A stretch of DNA of 64,000 nt from Pseudomonas pergaminensis (GCF_024112395.2 NZ_CP078013.2:6108501-6172500), one strand, 5' to 3'; shown: positions 36,937 through 50,126, counted from the first letter of the stretch. The notes: generated by a model not told the origin, from the sequence alone. Made by a program: numbers and translations.

Positions 36937-36957
36937 GTGGCCGAGTGGATCATTTAG

Positions 36958-38652
<1,695 letters not shown>

Positions 38653-38694
38653 ACCTGTTCCCTCCACCATCAGATTGCGACTTTGGAGCACCCT

Positions 38695-39090
38695 ATGAAA
38701 TTTCTAGCCCCCTTTGCCTTGCTGACCGTCGCAAGCTTCATGGCCACGCCGCTGCTGGCTGCCGAAGAAGCCTCCCAGCTCACTGGCTGCGCGGCCAAGC
38801 GCCAAGCCATCAGCACCCAGATCGAACAAGCCAAGGCCCACGGCAACAGTGCCCAACAAGCCGGCCTGGAAAAAGCCCTGAGCGAAGTCACCGCCAATTG
38901 CACCGACGCGTCCCTGAAGAAAGAACGGGAAAACAAGGTGCTCGACGCCAAGCATGAGGTCAGCCGCCGCCAGGCCGACCTCGACAAGGCCATGAAAAAA
39001 GGTGACGCGGACAAGATCAACAAGCGCAAGGACAAGCTCGCCGAGTCCCGCAAGGAACTGCAGGACGCTGTCGACGAACTCGACGAATAA
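38695..39090 (+). CDS. DUF1090-family periplasmic protein (YqjC-like)
   Basis: A 131-aa protein with a signal peptide (FALLTVASFMATPLLAAEE). The DUF1090 core is LTGCAAKRQAISTQIEQAKA, then LEKALSEVTANCTDASLKKE, with the two conserved cysteines. It ends in a charged coiled-coil helix to the C-terminus. YqjC of E. coli belongs to this family; function is unknown. ATG 38695 follows TTTGGAG. Confidence 0.85.
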   Translation: MKFLAPFALLTVASFMATPLLAAEEASQLTGCAAKRQAISTQIEQAKAHGNSAQQAGLEKALSEVTANCTDASLKKERENKVLDAKHEVSRRQADLDKAMKKGDADKINKRKDKLAESRKELQDAVDELDE

Positions 39091-39096
39091 ACCCGG

Positions 39097-39546
39097 TCAG
39101 TGGTCCCGGAACTGTTTATGGCAGGCGCTGCAGGCATCTTCGACTTTCTGCACCGCCGGCCCCAGGTTGCTGGCCTTGTAAGGCTGCACCTGGCTGGCGG
39201 TCACCAATTCACCGGTGGCCGTTTCAAGGTTGCGGGCCAGTTGCTGGAACTGCGCCTGTTTCTGCCACACGTCATCCTTGGCGCTGGTGTGATCTTCTTC
39301 ACGCACGCTTGGAAAATGTTTCCACGGTTCATGGGACAACGCATCCAGCTTGACCGCGCCTTCGGCGAATTTCGCGCCGTCGAATGGAATACGCCCGCGC
39401 AGCATGCCGCCCAGGTCTTCACCGGTCTTGAGCATCTGTTTGAAGATCGCCTTGCGCTGGCCCAATGGCGAATTTGGATCAACGCCGCCACAGGCGGACA
39501 GGGTCAGGCAGGCCAGCAGTACAACGGTCAGTCGTTTAAAAGTCAT
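39097..39546 (-). CDS. Lipid-anchored cytochrome c'-family protein
   Basis: A 149-aa protein from ATG 39546 with lipobox LSAC (Cys19). The C-terminal haem motif C139-S-A-C142-H143, followed by KQFRDH, is placed as in cytochrome c' (four-helix bundle, haem at the C-terminus). Mature length fits. Cytochromes c' bind NO and other small ligands; a lipoprotein form would sit at the periplasmic face. It is convergent with the DUF1090 gene and divergent from mltA. Confidence 0.85.
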   Translation of the reverse strand: MTFKRLTVVLLACLTLSACGGVDPNSPLGQRKAIFKQMLKTGEDLGGMLRGRIPFDGAKFAEGAVKLDALSHEPWKHFPSVREEDHTSAKDDVWQKQAQFQQLARNLETATGELVTASQVQPYKASNLGPAVQKVEDACSACHKQFRDH

Positions 39547-39674
39547 GGTGGCTTCGAGGTCACGGAAAACGGCGGCCAGTATCCTCGCACCGCCCGCAAA
39601 GACCAATAGCCCTATTAATAATAAGGGTTGCCCAAGGCGCTGCGGCGCGGGCAATCGCTTCAGGAATTGTTTGT

Positions 39675-40859
39675 ATGAATGTCACTTTGAAAACCTGGAG
39701 CCGCCGCCTGGCGTGGGCTCTACCGATGATCGCGCTGCTGGCCGGCTGCGACGCGGGCAAAGAAACAGCCAAAGATGAAACGTCCAAACCCCACGCCGTT
39801 GCCACCTATGTGAATGCACCATGGGAAGCCTTGCCGGCGGTGTCCGACAGCGACTTGCTGGCCGGTTTTGAATCCTGGCGCAGCGCCTGCCAACGTCTAA
39901 AGGCCGACCCGGTGTGGGGCGCGACCTGTGCAGCAGCTGCCACAGTGCCGAGCAACGCGGCGGCGGTGCGTGGATTTCTGAAGGAGCGCCTGGATGTGTT
40001 CGGCTTGCGTTCAGCTGACAACACCCCGAACGGCTTGATTACCGGCTACTACGAACCGGTCTACCCCGGCAGCCTGACCAAGACCGCCACCGCCAACGTG
40101 CCGGTGTACGGCGTGCCGGACGACCTGATCATCGTCAATCTCGAAAGCATCTACCCCGAGCTCAAGGGCAAGCGCCTGCGCGGTCGCCTTGAAGGTCGCG
40201 TGCTCAAGCCCTACGACGATGCCAGCGCCATCAACGGCCAGGGCTCCACGGCCAAACCGATTGCCTGGCTGACGGACCCGATGGACCTGCAATTCCTGCA
40301 GATCCAAGGCTCGGGCCGCATTCAACTGGCGGGTGGGCGCCAACTGCGCGTCGGTTATGGTGACCAGAACGGCTACCCTTACCGCCCGATCGGCCGCTGG
40401 CTGGTGGAACAAGGCGAGTTGAAGAAAGAAGACGTGACCATGGGCGCCATCAGCGCCTGGGCCAAGGCACACCCGCAGCGCATTCCGGAACTGCTCGCGA
40501 GCAATCCCAGCTATGTGTTCTTCAGCGCTCGGCCTGACAGTAACGAAGGCCCGCGCGGCTCGTTAAACGTGCCATTGACCGCCGGCTACAGCGTGGCGGT
40601 GGATCGCAAGGTGATTCCGCTGGGCAGCCTGTTGTGGCTGTCGACCACCAAGCCCGACGGTTCGCCAATCGCACGGCCCGTCGCGGCACAGGACACCGGT
40701 GGCGCGATCACGGGTGAAGTGCGTGCAGATTTGTTCTGGGGCACCGGCGATGCGGCGGGTGAACTGGCGGGGAACATGAAGCAGCAAGGGCAGATCTGGA
40801 TGTTGTGGCCAAAGGGTGCAGCGCTGCCCCAGGTGCCGGATGCCCCTGCGGGGAACTAA
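39675..40859 (+). CDS. mltA: Membrane-bound lytic murein transglycosylase A
   Basis: Cleaves peptidoglycan glycan strands to 1,6-anhydromuropeptides from the periplasmic face of the outer membrane. The protein is 394 aa with lipobox LLAGC (Cys25). The MltA domain includes GLITGYYEPVYPGSL, FLQIQGSGRIQL and the 3D domain with the expected catalytic Asp in PVAAQDTGGAITGEVRADLF. The length agrees with the family. It is a single gene followed by a REPIN. Confidence 0.96.
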   Translation: MNVTLKTWSRRLAWALPMIALLAGCDAGKETAKDETSKPHAVATYVNAPWEALPAVSDSDLLAGFESWRSACQRLKADPVWGATCAAAATVPSNAAAVRGFLKERLDVFGLRSADNTPNGLITGYYEPVYPGSLTKTATANVPVYGVPDDLIIVNLESIYPELKGKRLRGRLEGRVLKPYDDASAINGQGSTAKPIAWLTDPMDLQFLQIQGSGRIQLAGGRQLRVGYGDQNGYPYRPIGRWLVEQGELKKEDVTMGAISAWAKAHPQRIPELLASNPSYVFFSARPDSNEGPRGSLNVPLTAGYSVAVDRKVIPLGSLLWLSTTKPDGSPIARPVAAQDTGGAITGEVRADLFWGTGDAAGELAGNMKQQGQIWMLWPKGAALPQVPDAPAGN

Positions 40860-40880
40860 GGGACGCTGAAAATCCAAAAT

Positions 40881-40967
40881 GTGGGAACGGGCTTGCTCGC
40901 GAATGCGGTGTATCAGCCACCTATGTACTGACTGGCACTCCGTATTCGCGAGCAAGCCCGCTCCCAC
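40881..40967. repeat. REPIN
   Basis: GTGGGAACGGGCTTGCTCGC (one base off the usual GGGAGC) and GCGAGCAAGCCCGCTCCCAC, with a spacer containing GATACACCGCATTC-type sequence in reverse. Confidence 0.88.
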
Positions 40968-40987
40968 AGGGGATCTTCATCCACCCG

Positions 40988-41374
40988 TCAGATCGAAACG
41001 AAGAAGAAACTCGCAATCAACGCCATCCCCACGAACCACACCAGCGAACGCAGCATCGCCCAGTCCGCCAGGTAGCAGATGATGTACAGCAGGCGGCTGG
41101 TGATAAACAGCACGGCCAGCACATTGATGGTCACCAATTCGGCCGTGCCGGCCAAGTGCGCGATAATCACCGCAGCCGCAAAGGCCGGCGTGACTTCAAA
41201 ACTGTTGAGTTGTGCACTGTGGGCGCGTTTGGCAAACCCTTCGAGGGTATCCAGGAACGCGCGAGGATCGTGGTTCTGCCGAGGGCCGAACTTGCCACCG
41301 CTGAACTTGGCCACCCCCGTGCACAGGTAAGGCAGGAAAATTGCGATCAACACACACCAGAAGGCCACCGTCAT
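40988..41374 (-). CDS. MAPEG-family membrane protein
   Basis: A 128-aa inner-membrane protein with four hydrophobic helices (FWCVLIAIFLPYLCTG, FAAAVIIAHLAG, INVLAVLFITSRLLYIICY and a C-terminal LVWFVGMALIASFFFV). The motif N-S-F-E near the second helix and R-L-L-Y in the third are typical of MAPEG. Eukaryotic members act in glutathione and eicosanoid metabolism; the bacterial substrate is unknown. The start is ATG 41374; the frame extends to 41452 without support. Confidence 0.83.
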   Translation of the reverse strand: MTVAFWCVLIAIFLPYLCTGVAKFSGGKFGPRQNHDPRAFLDTLEGFAKRAHSAQLNSFEVTPAFAAAVIIAHLAGTAELVTINVLAVLFITSRLLYIICYLADWAMLRSLVWFVGMALIASFFFVSI

Positions 41375-41579
41375 CACTGATTCCTTATTCAGATTGTTAT
41401 TTGAGTTCGAGGCAGAAATTAGAGTTTTAGCACTAAATATGCACAGCCGCACCTATCGCTATGAGCCGCCAGCCCCGGAAAGGTTCTATCGGTGATTTGC
41501 CCTCAGCCCTGCAACATCGCGGCGCTGCTGCGGTCCATCCCCCATCAACGCTGTCCCACCCAACTTCCAAGGACCCCGG

Positions 41580-42839
41580 ATGCTTGAACTTGTCGCCGCT
41601 TTTATTTGCCTCACCACCCTGCTCACCTATGTGAATTTCCGTTTTATCGGCCTGCCGCCCACCATCGGCGTGATGGTCACGGCCCTGGTGTTTTCACTGA
41701 TCCTGCAAGGCTTGAGCTTTCTCGGCTATCCAGGCTTGGAGGAACGCATCCAGCAACTGATCGGCCAGATCGACTTCGGCGATTTGCTGATGAACTGGAT
41801 GCTCTCGTTCCTGCTGTTCGCCGGCGCCCTGCACGTGAACCTGAACGACCTGCGCAGCTACCGCTGGCCCATCGGCCTGCTGGCTACCTTCGGCGTATTG
41901 ATCGCGACCGTGGTGATCGGCAGCCTGGCGTATTACATCTTTGCCCTGTTTGGCTGGCACGTGAGCTTCCTCTACTGCCTGCTGTTCGGCGCACTGATTT
42001 CCCCCACCGACCCGATTGCAGTGCTGGGTGTGCTGCGAACCGCCAATGCCTCCAAGCCCCTGAAGACCACCATCGTCGGCGAGTCGCTGTTCAACGACGG
42101 CACGGCGGTGGTGGTGTTTACCGTTTTACTGGGCATTGCACAGTTGGGCGAAACGCCGACCGTGAGCGCCACCGCCATGCTGTTTGCCCATGAGGCGATT
42201 GGCGGCGTGGTGTTCGGGGGCCTGATCGGCTACCTCGTTTACCTGATGATCAAGAGCATCGAGCAGCACCAGATCGAGGTGATGCTGACCCTGGCCCTGG
42301 TCATCGGCGGTTCGGCGATGGCTACTGAGCTGCACGTCTCGGCGCCGATTGCGATGGTGGTCGCCGGCCTGATCATCGGCAACCTCGGGCGCAAGCTGGC
42401 GATGAACGACATGACCCGTCGCTACCTGGACGGTTTCTGGGAATTGCTCGACGACATGCTCAATGCGCTGCTGTTTGCGCTGATCGGCATGGAGCTGCTG
42501 CTGTTGCCATTCAACTGGCTGCACGTGTTCGCCGCCAGCCTGCTGGCCGTGGCAATCCTGCTGTCGCGCCTGCTCACGGTTGCACCGGCCATCCTGCTGT
42601 TGCGTCGCTGGCGCACGGTGCCACGCGGGACCATCCGCATCCTGACCTGGGGCGGCCTGCGCGGCGGCGTCTCGGTGGCACTGGCGTTGGCCCTGCCGCT
42701 GGGCCCGGAGCGCGACCTGCTGCTGAGCATCACCTACATTGTGGTGCTGTCGTCGATCCTGTTGCAGGGGTTGAGCATCGGCAAGCTGGTCAAGCGCGTG
42801 ACCCGGGACGAGCCCCAGGCCACGCCTGACGCTCACTGA
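41580..42839 (+). CDS. CPA1-family Na+(K+)/H+ antiporter
   Basis: A 419-aa inner-membrane protein with about 12 hydrophobic segments. The conserved ion-binding helices appear as FGALISPTDPIAVLGVL and GESLFNDGTAVVVFTVLLG, the CPA1 pattern with the essential Asp residues. GGLRGGVSVALALALPLG near the C-terminus is also typical. Exports sodium or potassium in exchange for protons; cation preference unknown. Its last 7 bp overlap the end of the convergent FNT gene. Confidence 0.92.
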   Translation: MLELVAAFICLTTLLTYVNFRFIGLPPTIGVMVTALVFSLILQGLSFLGYPGLEERIQQLIGQIDFGDLLMNWMLSFLLFAGALHVNLNDLRSYRWPIGLLATFGVLIATVVIGSLAYYIFALFGWHVSFLYCLLFGALISPTDPIAVLGVLRTANASKPLKTTIVGESLFNDGTAVVVFTVLLGIAQLGETPTVSATAMLFAHEAIGGVVFGGLIGYLVYLMIKSIEQHQIEVMLTLALVIGGSAMATELHVSAPIAMVVAGLIIGNLGRKLAMNDMTRRYLDGFWELLDDMLNALLFALIGMELLLLPFNWLHVFAASLLAVAILLSRLLTVAPAILLLRRWRTVPRGTIRILTWGGLRGGVSVALALALPLGPERDLLLSITYIVVLSSILLQGLSIGKLVKRVTRDEPQATPDAH

Positions 42840-43720
42840 TCCTTGTCGATCTGCTGCGGATGCCTCGGGTCCGCAGCCTTTTTACCCGGCAAACTGCCCT
42901 CGCTGCGGATTTGCGCATGGCTGATCAGCGCGAAGATAAAGCTGCCACCAATGATGTTGCCCGCCAGCGTCGGCCCGGCGAACACCAGCCAGAAATCCTT
43001 CCACGGCAATTCGCCGGCGAACACCAGGTACGACACCTCGGCCGAACCGACGACGATATGGGTGAAATCACCCAGGGCCATCAGGTAGGTGATCAGGATG
43101 ATGATCCACATTTTGGCGCTTTCCATGGAGGGGATCATCCACACCATGGTGGCGATCATCCAGCCGGACACAATGCCCTTGGCGAACATCTGGCCGGCAT
43201 CGTTCTCCATGATCTTGCGCCCGATTTCGAGGAAGGCCAGGTCAGTCTTGGTGTCGAAGATCGGCAGGTGCAGCATCACATACGCCACCAGCAGGGTGCC
43301 GCACAGGTTGCCCACCAGCACCACTGTCCACAGCCGCAGCAGTCTTCCAGCATTGCCCAGTGTGGGTTTACTCATCACCGGCAGCACGGCGGTCAGGGTG
43401 TTTTCGGTGAACAATTGCTGGCGCGCGAGGATCACCGCGAGGAAGCCTGCGCAGTAACCAAAGCTGGCGATCACCTTGAAGGCTTCGCCTTCCGGCAGGC
43501 GCGAGTTGAGCAATCCCATCGCCATCAGCGACAGCCCCATGGTTAGCCCGGCGGCCAGTGCCGACCACCACAAGGCGGCGACACTGCGCTCCAGTTCCTG
43601 ATCGCCCTGGGTGCGGATGATTTCATGTAAAACCGCCGCGCGGGGTGGCTGGTTCTTGTCGACATCCTGTTGCTCTTCCTGCGACAGGTTGGGGGTCTTG
43701 CCGTCTGCGTTGGTGGCCAT
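42833..43720 (-). CDS. Formate/nitrite transporter (FNT) family protein, YfdC-like
   Basis: A 295-aa protein with a charged N-terminal tail of about 40 residues and six hydrophobic segments. The FNT pore motifs are seen as LFTENTLTAVLPVM, the region VVLVGNLCGTLL, LGDFTHIVVGSAEV, and FAGPTLAGNIIGGSFIFAL. FNT proteins are pentameric channels for formate, nitrite or related monoacids. The long soluble tails resemble YfdC, whose substrate is undefined. It is convergent with and overlaps the antiporter gene. Confidence 0.88.
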   Translation of the reverse strand: MATNADGKTPNLSQEEQQDVDKNQPPRAAVLHEIIRTQGDQELERSVAALWWSALAAGLTMGLSLMAMGLLNSRLPEGEAFKVIASFGYCAGFLAVILARQQLFTENTLTAVLPVMSKPTLGNAGRLLRLWTVVLVGNLCGTLLVAYVMLHLPIFDTKTDLAFLEIGRKIMENDAGQMFAKGIVSGWMIATMVWMIPSMESAKMWIIILITYLMALGDFTHIVVGSAEVSYLVFAGELPWKDFWLVFAGPTLAGNIIGGSFIFALISHAQIRSEGSLPGKKAADPRHPQQIDKDQ

Positions 43721-43791
43721 GATGTTCCAGAGTCCGAGGGGTGCCTGTAGCTACGACACGCCGCGACGGTGGCTGTTCAGTGACCATGCAA

Positions 43792-45708
43792 CTAAACCGG
43801 GATGCGCCAGGCCTTGGCCGCTTCCACCGTGGTAGAGCTGAACGGAGCACTCCAGGGCTTATTGCGCGCCGGGTAGTCTTTGACGATGCCGTCGAGCACG
43901 TTGTTGAACGCCTGTGGCGTCTTGGCATCCGCCAAGTCACGTGCCGCACCTCGCAGCAACTCGACGTTGGCTGCCGGCTGGCCCGGACGATAAAGCGACG
44001 GGTAAATGACTTCCCGCGTGAAATTTTCGGATTTAACCGCGAGATCGCGCCTTTTCATCTGCACAACCGCGCTCGTCATAACCTTCGACAATGCCTCTGC
44101 GTTACCAGGTGACTGCTTGCTCATCACTTGCAGGAGTTGCTGAAAATTGGGCTTGCCGGCTGCATTGAGACGCCGCCCAAACCATTCGAAATGCTCGGGA
44201 CGCCGCGCCAGTGCATCGAGGTTACGCAACGCCGCCGCCAATTTGGGGGTCACCGTCAGTTTGTCACTGGCCTGATTGGCTTCGGTAATGGCGACATCCA
44301 TCGCTTGCATGGCTTGCTGCGCGCTCTGGCGAAACATCAGCACATCCTTGGCGGCAGGATCTTTCTTCAGATCATTCTCGACGCTCGCCAGCATTTCATC
44401 GTCCATGGCCAATACAGCGTCGTCCAATGACTGAAATGGATAGCGCTCACGGAGCTCGGCACGCTTTTCCAGGTGCGCGCCTACCGCCGTACACGCCGAT
44501 GTCTGCAAATGCTGTTTCTGAGCGTCGGTCATGGTGAAATTAACCGTGCCGCCCAGCATGCCGCGAAAATCGCCCTTGTCGGACTTCAGCGGTAACACGA
44601 CGGTTTGGTCCGCCTGGGCCATGAGCTTGTCTTCCTGATACCCCACCGCGGCCGCATGCGAGACACCAATGAGGGTATCGACCAGGCCACTCACAACGCT
44701 GCCTCCCTTTGCAGGCTCCGGCTTATCGGATTCGAACTTGACGACCAGCGACTCGGTCTTGCTCAGGGGGCTTTCTGGAAAAGACGGATCAATCACCGCA
44801 GAAGAGGGTGTATTGACCAGCAGCCCACCATCCTGAAATGCCGTTTGCTCAGCATGCTCCTGAAAGGCGTGGCCTTGCTCCTTCGGGCTTTTGAACAGAC
44901 CAGGCAATGAGCCGGAAATATGAGCCGCCCGGACAATGTCCATCTCCGGGGTGGTGCTGGTGTTGAAGACCACCAACTGCGGCCGGCCATCGAACATGCC
45001 GGTACCCGTGATATTGAGCTGCTTGACCGCCGGAATGTGGCGACTCAACACCTCTATGTCGCGAAAGGTGGGCCCCTTCCCCGCACTGAGCCGGTCGGCA
45101 ATCTTCATGACTTCAGCTGGCCGGCTTTCCCGAGATGTTCCTGCAATCTGTGCCAGCAGCGACTTGCACGCTTCACTGCCAATCAAGTCTTCAAGAGGTT
45201 GCGCTTCGGTTTGCAGACGCGGCAGGAGGGTGAACAGTAATTGCGCAATGTTGCCGGCCGGCCCAGGCAAGCGTCCCGCCCATTTGCCAATTTCAGCACT
45301 GGCATTCTGCAGCTTGGCAATCAACGGGGTTTTGCTGTTCAGCAATTCAGGCAGGTTGACGCTGTTCGACAACTTTTCAAAGGCCTTGGCATCCATGCCA
45401 CTGGCCAGCAACGCAGCAGAGATCGCCCCTGCGGATGAGCCGGAAATTACGTTTACGCCGCCCAATGCTTGGTGGTCTTCAAGCGCCCGGACCATGCCCG
45501 GAAATGCAATCCCCTTCGCCCCACCGCCACTCAATACCAAGTGTGCAAGCGGCGGCGGCGACAGGGTCACTTCCACCCGGCCATCGCTGAAGCGAACAAG
45601 GCTCACCTTGCGCTCGCCTACGCTGTTGACCAGAGAGGTCTTTACATCTTTATCGACACCTTCAGACTGTTGAGACTGAAAATTGGCATTAGAACTGGAC
45701 ACTTTCAT
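43792..45708 (-). CDS. ExoU-like patatin phospholipase A2 (type III effector family)
   Basis: A 638-aa protein resembling P. aeruginosa ExoU over most of its length. The patatin core has the oxyanion loop G61-G-G-A-K-G66 in HLVLSGGGAKGIAFPG, nucleophile Ser92 in GSSAG with the following AISAALLASGM, and catalytic Asp293 in FQDGGLLVN. Further ExoU-like blocks are LNITGTGMFDGRPQLVVFN, LPLKSDKGDFRGMLGGT and, at the C-terminus (membrane-binding bundle), VIYPSLYRPGQPAANVELL and SSTTVEAAKAWR. The N-terminus is Ser/Gln-rich and has no Sec signal, as in ExoU. No SpcU-type chaperone and no type III secretion gene is within the window. Known ExoU needs a eukaryotic ubiquitin cofactor; its presence here implies host or protist interaction. 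Confidence 0.9.
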   Translation of the reverse strand: MKVSSSNANFQSQQSEGVDKDVKTSLVNSVGERKVSLVRFSDGRVEVTLSPPPLAHLVLSGGGAKGIAFPGMVRALEDHQALGGVNVISGSSAGAISAALLASGMDAKAFEKLSNSVNLPELLNSKTPLIAKLQNASAEIGKWAGRLPGPAGNIAQLLFTLLPRLQTEAQPLEDLIGSEACKSLLAQIAGTSRESRPAEVMKIADRLSAGKGPTFRDIEVLSRHIPAVKQLNITGTGMFDGRPQLVVFNTSTTPEMDIVRAAHISGSLPGLFKSPKEQGHAFQEHAEQTAFQDGGLLVNTPSSAVIDPSFPESPLSKTESLVVKFESDKPEPAKGGSVVSGLVDTLIGVSHAAAVGYQEDKLMAQADQTVVLPLKSDKGDFRGMLGGTVNFTMTDAQKQHLQTSACTAVGAHLEKRAELRERYPFQSLDDAVLAMDDEMLASVENDLKKDPAAKDVLMFRQSAQQAMQAMDVAITEANQASDKLTVTPKLAAALRNLDALARRPEHFEWFGRRLNAAGKPNFQQLLQVMSKQSPGNAEALSKVMTSAVVQMKRRDLAVKSENFTREVIYPSLYRPGQPAANVELLRGAARDLADAKTPQAFNNVLDGIVKDYPARNKPWSAPFSSTTVEAAKAWRIPV

Positions 45709-45806
45709 ACACGGCTCTCTCTACAGGATGTAGTCCTGAGTGACGCGAGAGCCTGGGATGGGTCCACCCGGAATGGTTTGGTAAAACAAATCAACCCGGG
45801 CCAGGG

Positions 45807-47947
<2,141 letters not shown>

Positions 47948-47980
47948 GTAACCGGCTCTCTCCCTGTCGGAGCGGGCTTG

Positions 47981-48070
47981 TGTGGGAGCGGGTTTGCTCG
48001 CGAATACGGAGTGTCAGTCGAAGCAATCATGACTGACCCACCGCAATCGCGAGCAAGCCCGCTCCCACAT
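47981..48070. repeat. REPIN between ahcY and metF
   Basis: TGTGGGAGCGGGTTTGCTCG and CGAGCAAGCCCGCTCCCACA. A partial third REP arm (GTCGGAGCGGGCTTG) abuts it on the left at 47966-47980. Confidence 0.88.
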
Positions 48071-48114
48071 TGACGGTGTAAGCCTTCCAGTTTTGAGTTT
48101 CCAAGGATACGACC

Positions 48115-48960
48115 ATGTCCCAAGACCGTCGCTACAGCTTCGAGTTCTTCCCGACCAAGACCGATGCTGGGCATGAAAAACTGATGGCGACTGCCACGCA
48201 GTTGGCCAGCTACAACCCCGACTTCTTCTCCTGCACCTACGGCGCCGGTGGCTCGACCCGCGATCGCACGATCAACACCGTGTTGCAGCTGGAAAGCCAA
48301 GTCAAAGTTCCCGCCGCTCCGCATTTGTCCTGCGTGGGCGACAGCAAGGCCGACCTGCGCGGCCTGCTGACCCAATACAAGGCCGCCGGCATCAAGCGCA
48401 TCGTCGCCCTGCGTGGCGACCTGCCGTCCGGCATGGGCATGGCCAGCGGTGAGCTGCGCTACGCCAATGACCTGGTGAGCTTCATTCGTGAGGAAACCGG
48501 CGATCACTTCCATATCGAAGTGGCGGCTTACCCGGAGATGCACCCCCAGGCCCGCAACTTCGAAGACGATCTGCAGAATTTCGTGCGCAAGGCCAACGCA
48601 GGCGCCGACAGCGCGATCACCCAGTACTTTTTCAACGCCGACAGCTACTTCTACTTCGTCGAGCGTGTACGGGCCATGGGTGTGAACATCCCGATCGTGC
48701 CGGGCATCATGCCGATCACCAACTACAGCAAGCTGGCACGTTTTTCTGACGCCTGCGGTGCCGAGATCCCACGTTGGGTGCGCAAGCAACTGGAAGCCTA
48801 TGGCGACGACGTCAAGAGCATCCAGGCGTTTGGCGAACAGGTCATCAGCACAATGTGTGAAGAATTGTTGCAAGGTGGCGCACCAGGGCTGCACTTCTAT
48901 ACCCTTAACCAGGCTGAACCGAGCCTGGCCATCTGGAACAACCTCAAGCTGCCGCGCTGA
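48115..48960 (+). CDS. metF: 5,10-methylenetetrahydrofolate reductase
   Basis: FAD-dependent reduction of methylene-THF to methyl-THF, the methyl donor for methionine synthesis. It is 281 aa, full length for bacterial MetF. Motifs: YSFEFFPTKTD (catalytic Glu at the N-terminus), SCTYGAGGSTRDRT, VALRGDLPSG, and FFNADSYFYFVERVR. AAGGATACGACC precedes the ATG. It sits behind ahcY, a common pairing in pseudomonads, and ends at a terminator. Confidence 0.97.
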   Translation: MSQDRRYSFEFFPTKTDAGHEKLMATATQLASYNPDFFSCTYGAGGSTRDRTINTVLQLESQVKVPAAPHLSCVGDSKADLRGLLTQYKAAGIKRIVALRGDLPSGMGMASGELRYANDLVSFIREETGDHFHIEVAAYPEMHPQARNFEDDLQNFVRKANAGADSAITQYFFNADSYFYFVERVRAMGVNIPIVPGIMPITNYSKLARFSDACGAEIPRWVRKQLEAYGDDVKSIQAFGEQVISTMCEELLQGGAPGLHFYTLNQAEPSLAIWNNLKLPR

Positions 48961-48982
48961 GGTCTGTTCAAGCAGCCCCCAG

Positions 48983-49009
48983 GCCCCCGTTTATACGGGG
49001 GCTTTTTTT
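48983..49009 (+). terminator. Intrinsic terminator of metF
   Basis: GCCCCCGT-TTAT-ACGGGGGC followed by seven T. Confidence 0.93.
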
Positions 49010-49043
49010 GTTTATCTCCCCCCGGAATGGATGCCTGCAGTAA

Positions 49044-50126
49044 ATGAATACAGCGTCACTGACTCACCGCCCTCAGCTGGTTTACCTGGTATTCGGGGCC
49101 GAGACCTATCATCAGGAAGCGGTATTCAGCATCGCCAGCGCCCTGTCACACCTGGGCGGTACCGCGAACATGCCGCTGGACATCCAGGTGTTCAGCGACA
49201 ACCCGGCACCCTACGCGGGCTTGCCGGTGCAGGTCCACACCCTGGATGACGCCACGCGCAAACGCTGGAGCGAGCCCCACGGCTACCATTTCCGAACCAA
49301 ACATGTGCTGTTGCGCCAAGTGCTGGAAACCGCGGAACGGGCCTTGTTGATCGATACCGACACGTTCTTCCACGACTCGCCGATGGCGCTGTTCGAACGC
49401 GTCGCCCCCGGCACCCTGCTGTGCAATGCTTTCCACGCCAAATACGGTGATAACCGCGAAAGCGTGCTGTATGAATCCCTGGCCAAGCACCTGGCCGACA
49501 AAGGTGTCGCCGACGACGATATGTGGCTGCTCAACTCCGGCGTCATGGGCATGGCCCGGCAGGACGCGCACCTGCTGGATCATTCGATCGAGCTGATGGA
49601 CGAGCTGTTTCCAATGGCCCAAGGTGCCTACACCCTGGAAGAGTTCTGCCTGTCGGTTGCCGCGTACCGTCACGTCAACGTGCGCCAGTGCCCGGACCTG
49701 ATCCATCATTACTGGAGCCGCAAACAGCTGTTTCGCGCCAAAGTCAGGGCCTGGATCAACAAGCACGCCACCGCCCCCACCTGCGACCAGGCGCTGGCCG
49801 ATACCCGCAAGGTCTCCGCCCACCTGCCCCGTCCACCGCGCCTGCAGCGCCTGATGTACAAGCTGATCACCCTGGCGCTGCCCAAGCGCAAGCAGCAATT
49901 TATCCGCGAGATTCTCTACGGCTGCTACGAACACGAAAACGAGTTCGATCAGGCGTGTGGCCCGGTTTGGTGGGACAAAGCGCGACAGAATCAGGAAGAG
50001 CGCCAGCAATGCCCGGTTGACGCGCACCAACTGGAACACTGGTTCGCCAACCCGCTGGTGCGCCTGATTCTCGGCGAGCGACGCGCAGCCATCTACGAAC
50101 ACCTGATGACCTCAGAGACCAAATAG
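49044..50126 (+). CDS. Putative glycosyltransferase-like protein (GT-A fold suspected)
   Basis: A 360-aa cytoplasmic protein. The N-terminal half has the order of a GT8/GT-A enzyme: LVYLVFGAETYHQEAVFSI, FRTKHVLLRQVLETAERALLI, and DTDTFFHD, a DxD-like metal/nucleotide motif (about residues 107-114). It continues with LLNSGVMGMARQDAHLLD, a common acceptor-site strand in that fold. The C-terminal 120 residues are basic and helical with no assigned domain. No sugar or polysaccharide genes are adjacent, so donor and acceptor are unknown. Family assignment is tentative. Confidence 0.65.
   Translation: MNTASLTHRPQLVYLVFGAETYHQEAVFSIASALSHLGGTANMPLDIQVFSDNPAPYAGLPVQVHTLDDATRKRWSEPHGYHFRTKHVLLRQVLETAERALLIDTDTFFHDSPMALFERVAPGTLLCNAFHAKYGDNRESVLYESLAKHLADKGVADDDMWLLNSGVMGMARQDAHLLDHSIELMDELFPMAQGAYTLEEFCLSVAAYRHVNVRQCPDLIHHYWSRKQLFRAKVRAWINKHATAPTCDQALADTRKVSAHLPRPPRLQRLMYKLITLALPKRKQQFIREILYGCYEHENEFDQACGPVWWDKARQNQEERQQCPVDAHQLEHWFANPLVRLILGERRAAIYEHLMTSETK

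Noticed and set aside
45709..45806. ExsA or HrpL box upstream of the ExoU-like gene
   Set aside because: No convincing ExsA consensus or GGAACC-N16-CCAC arrangement was found in the 98-bp gap, so type III regulon membership cannot be claimed from this sequence.
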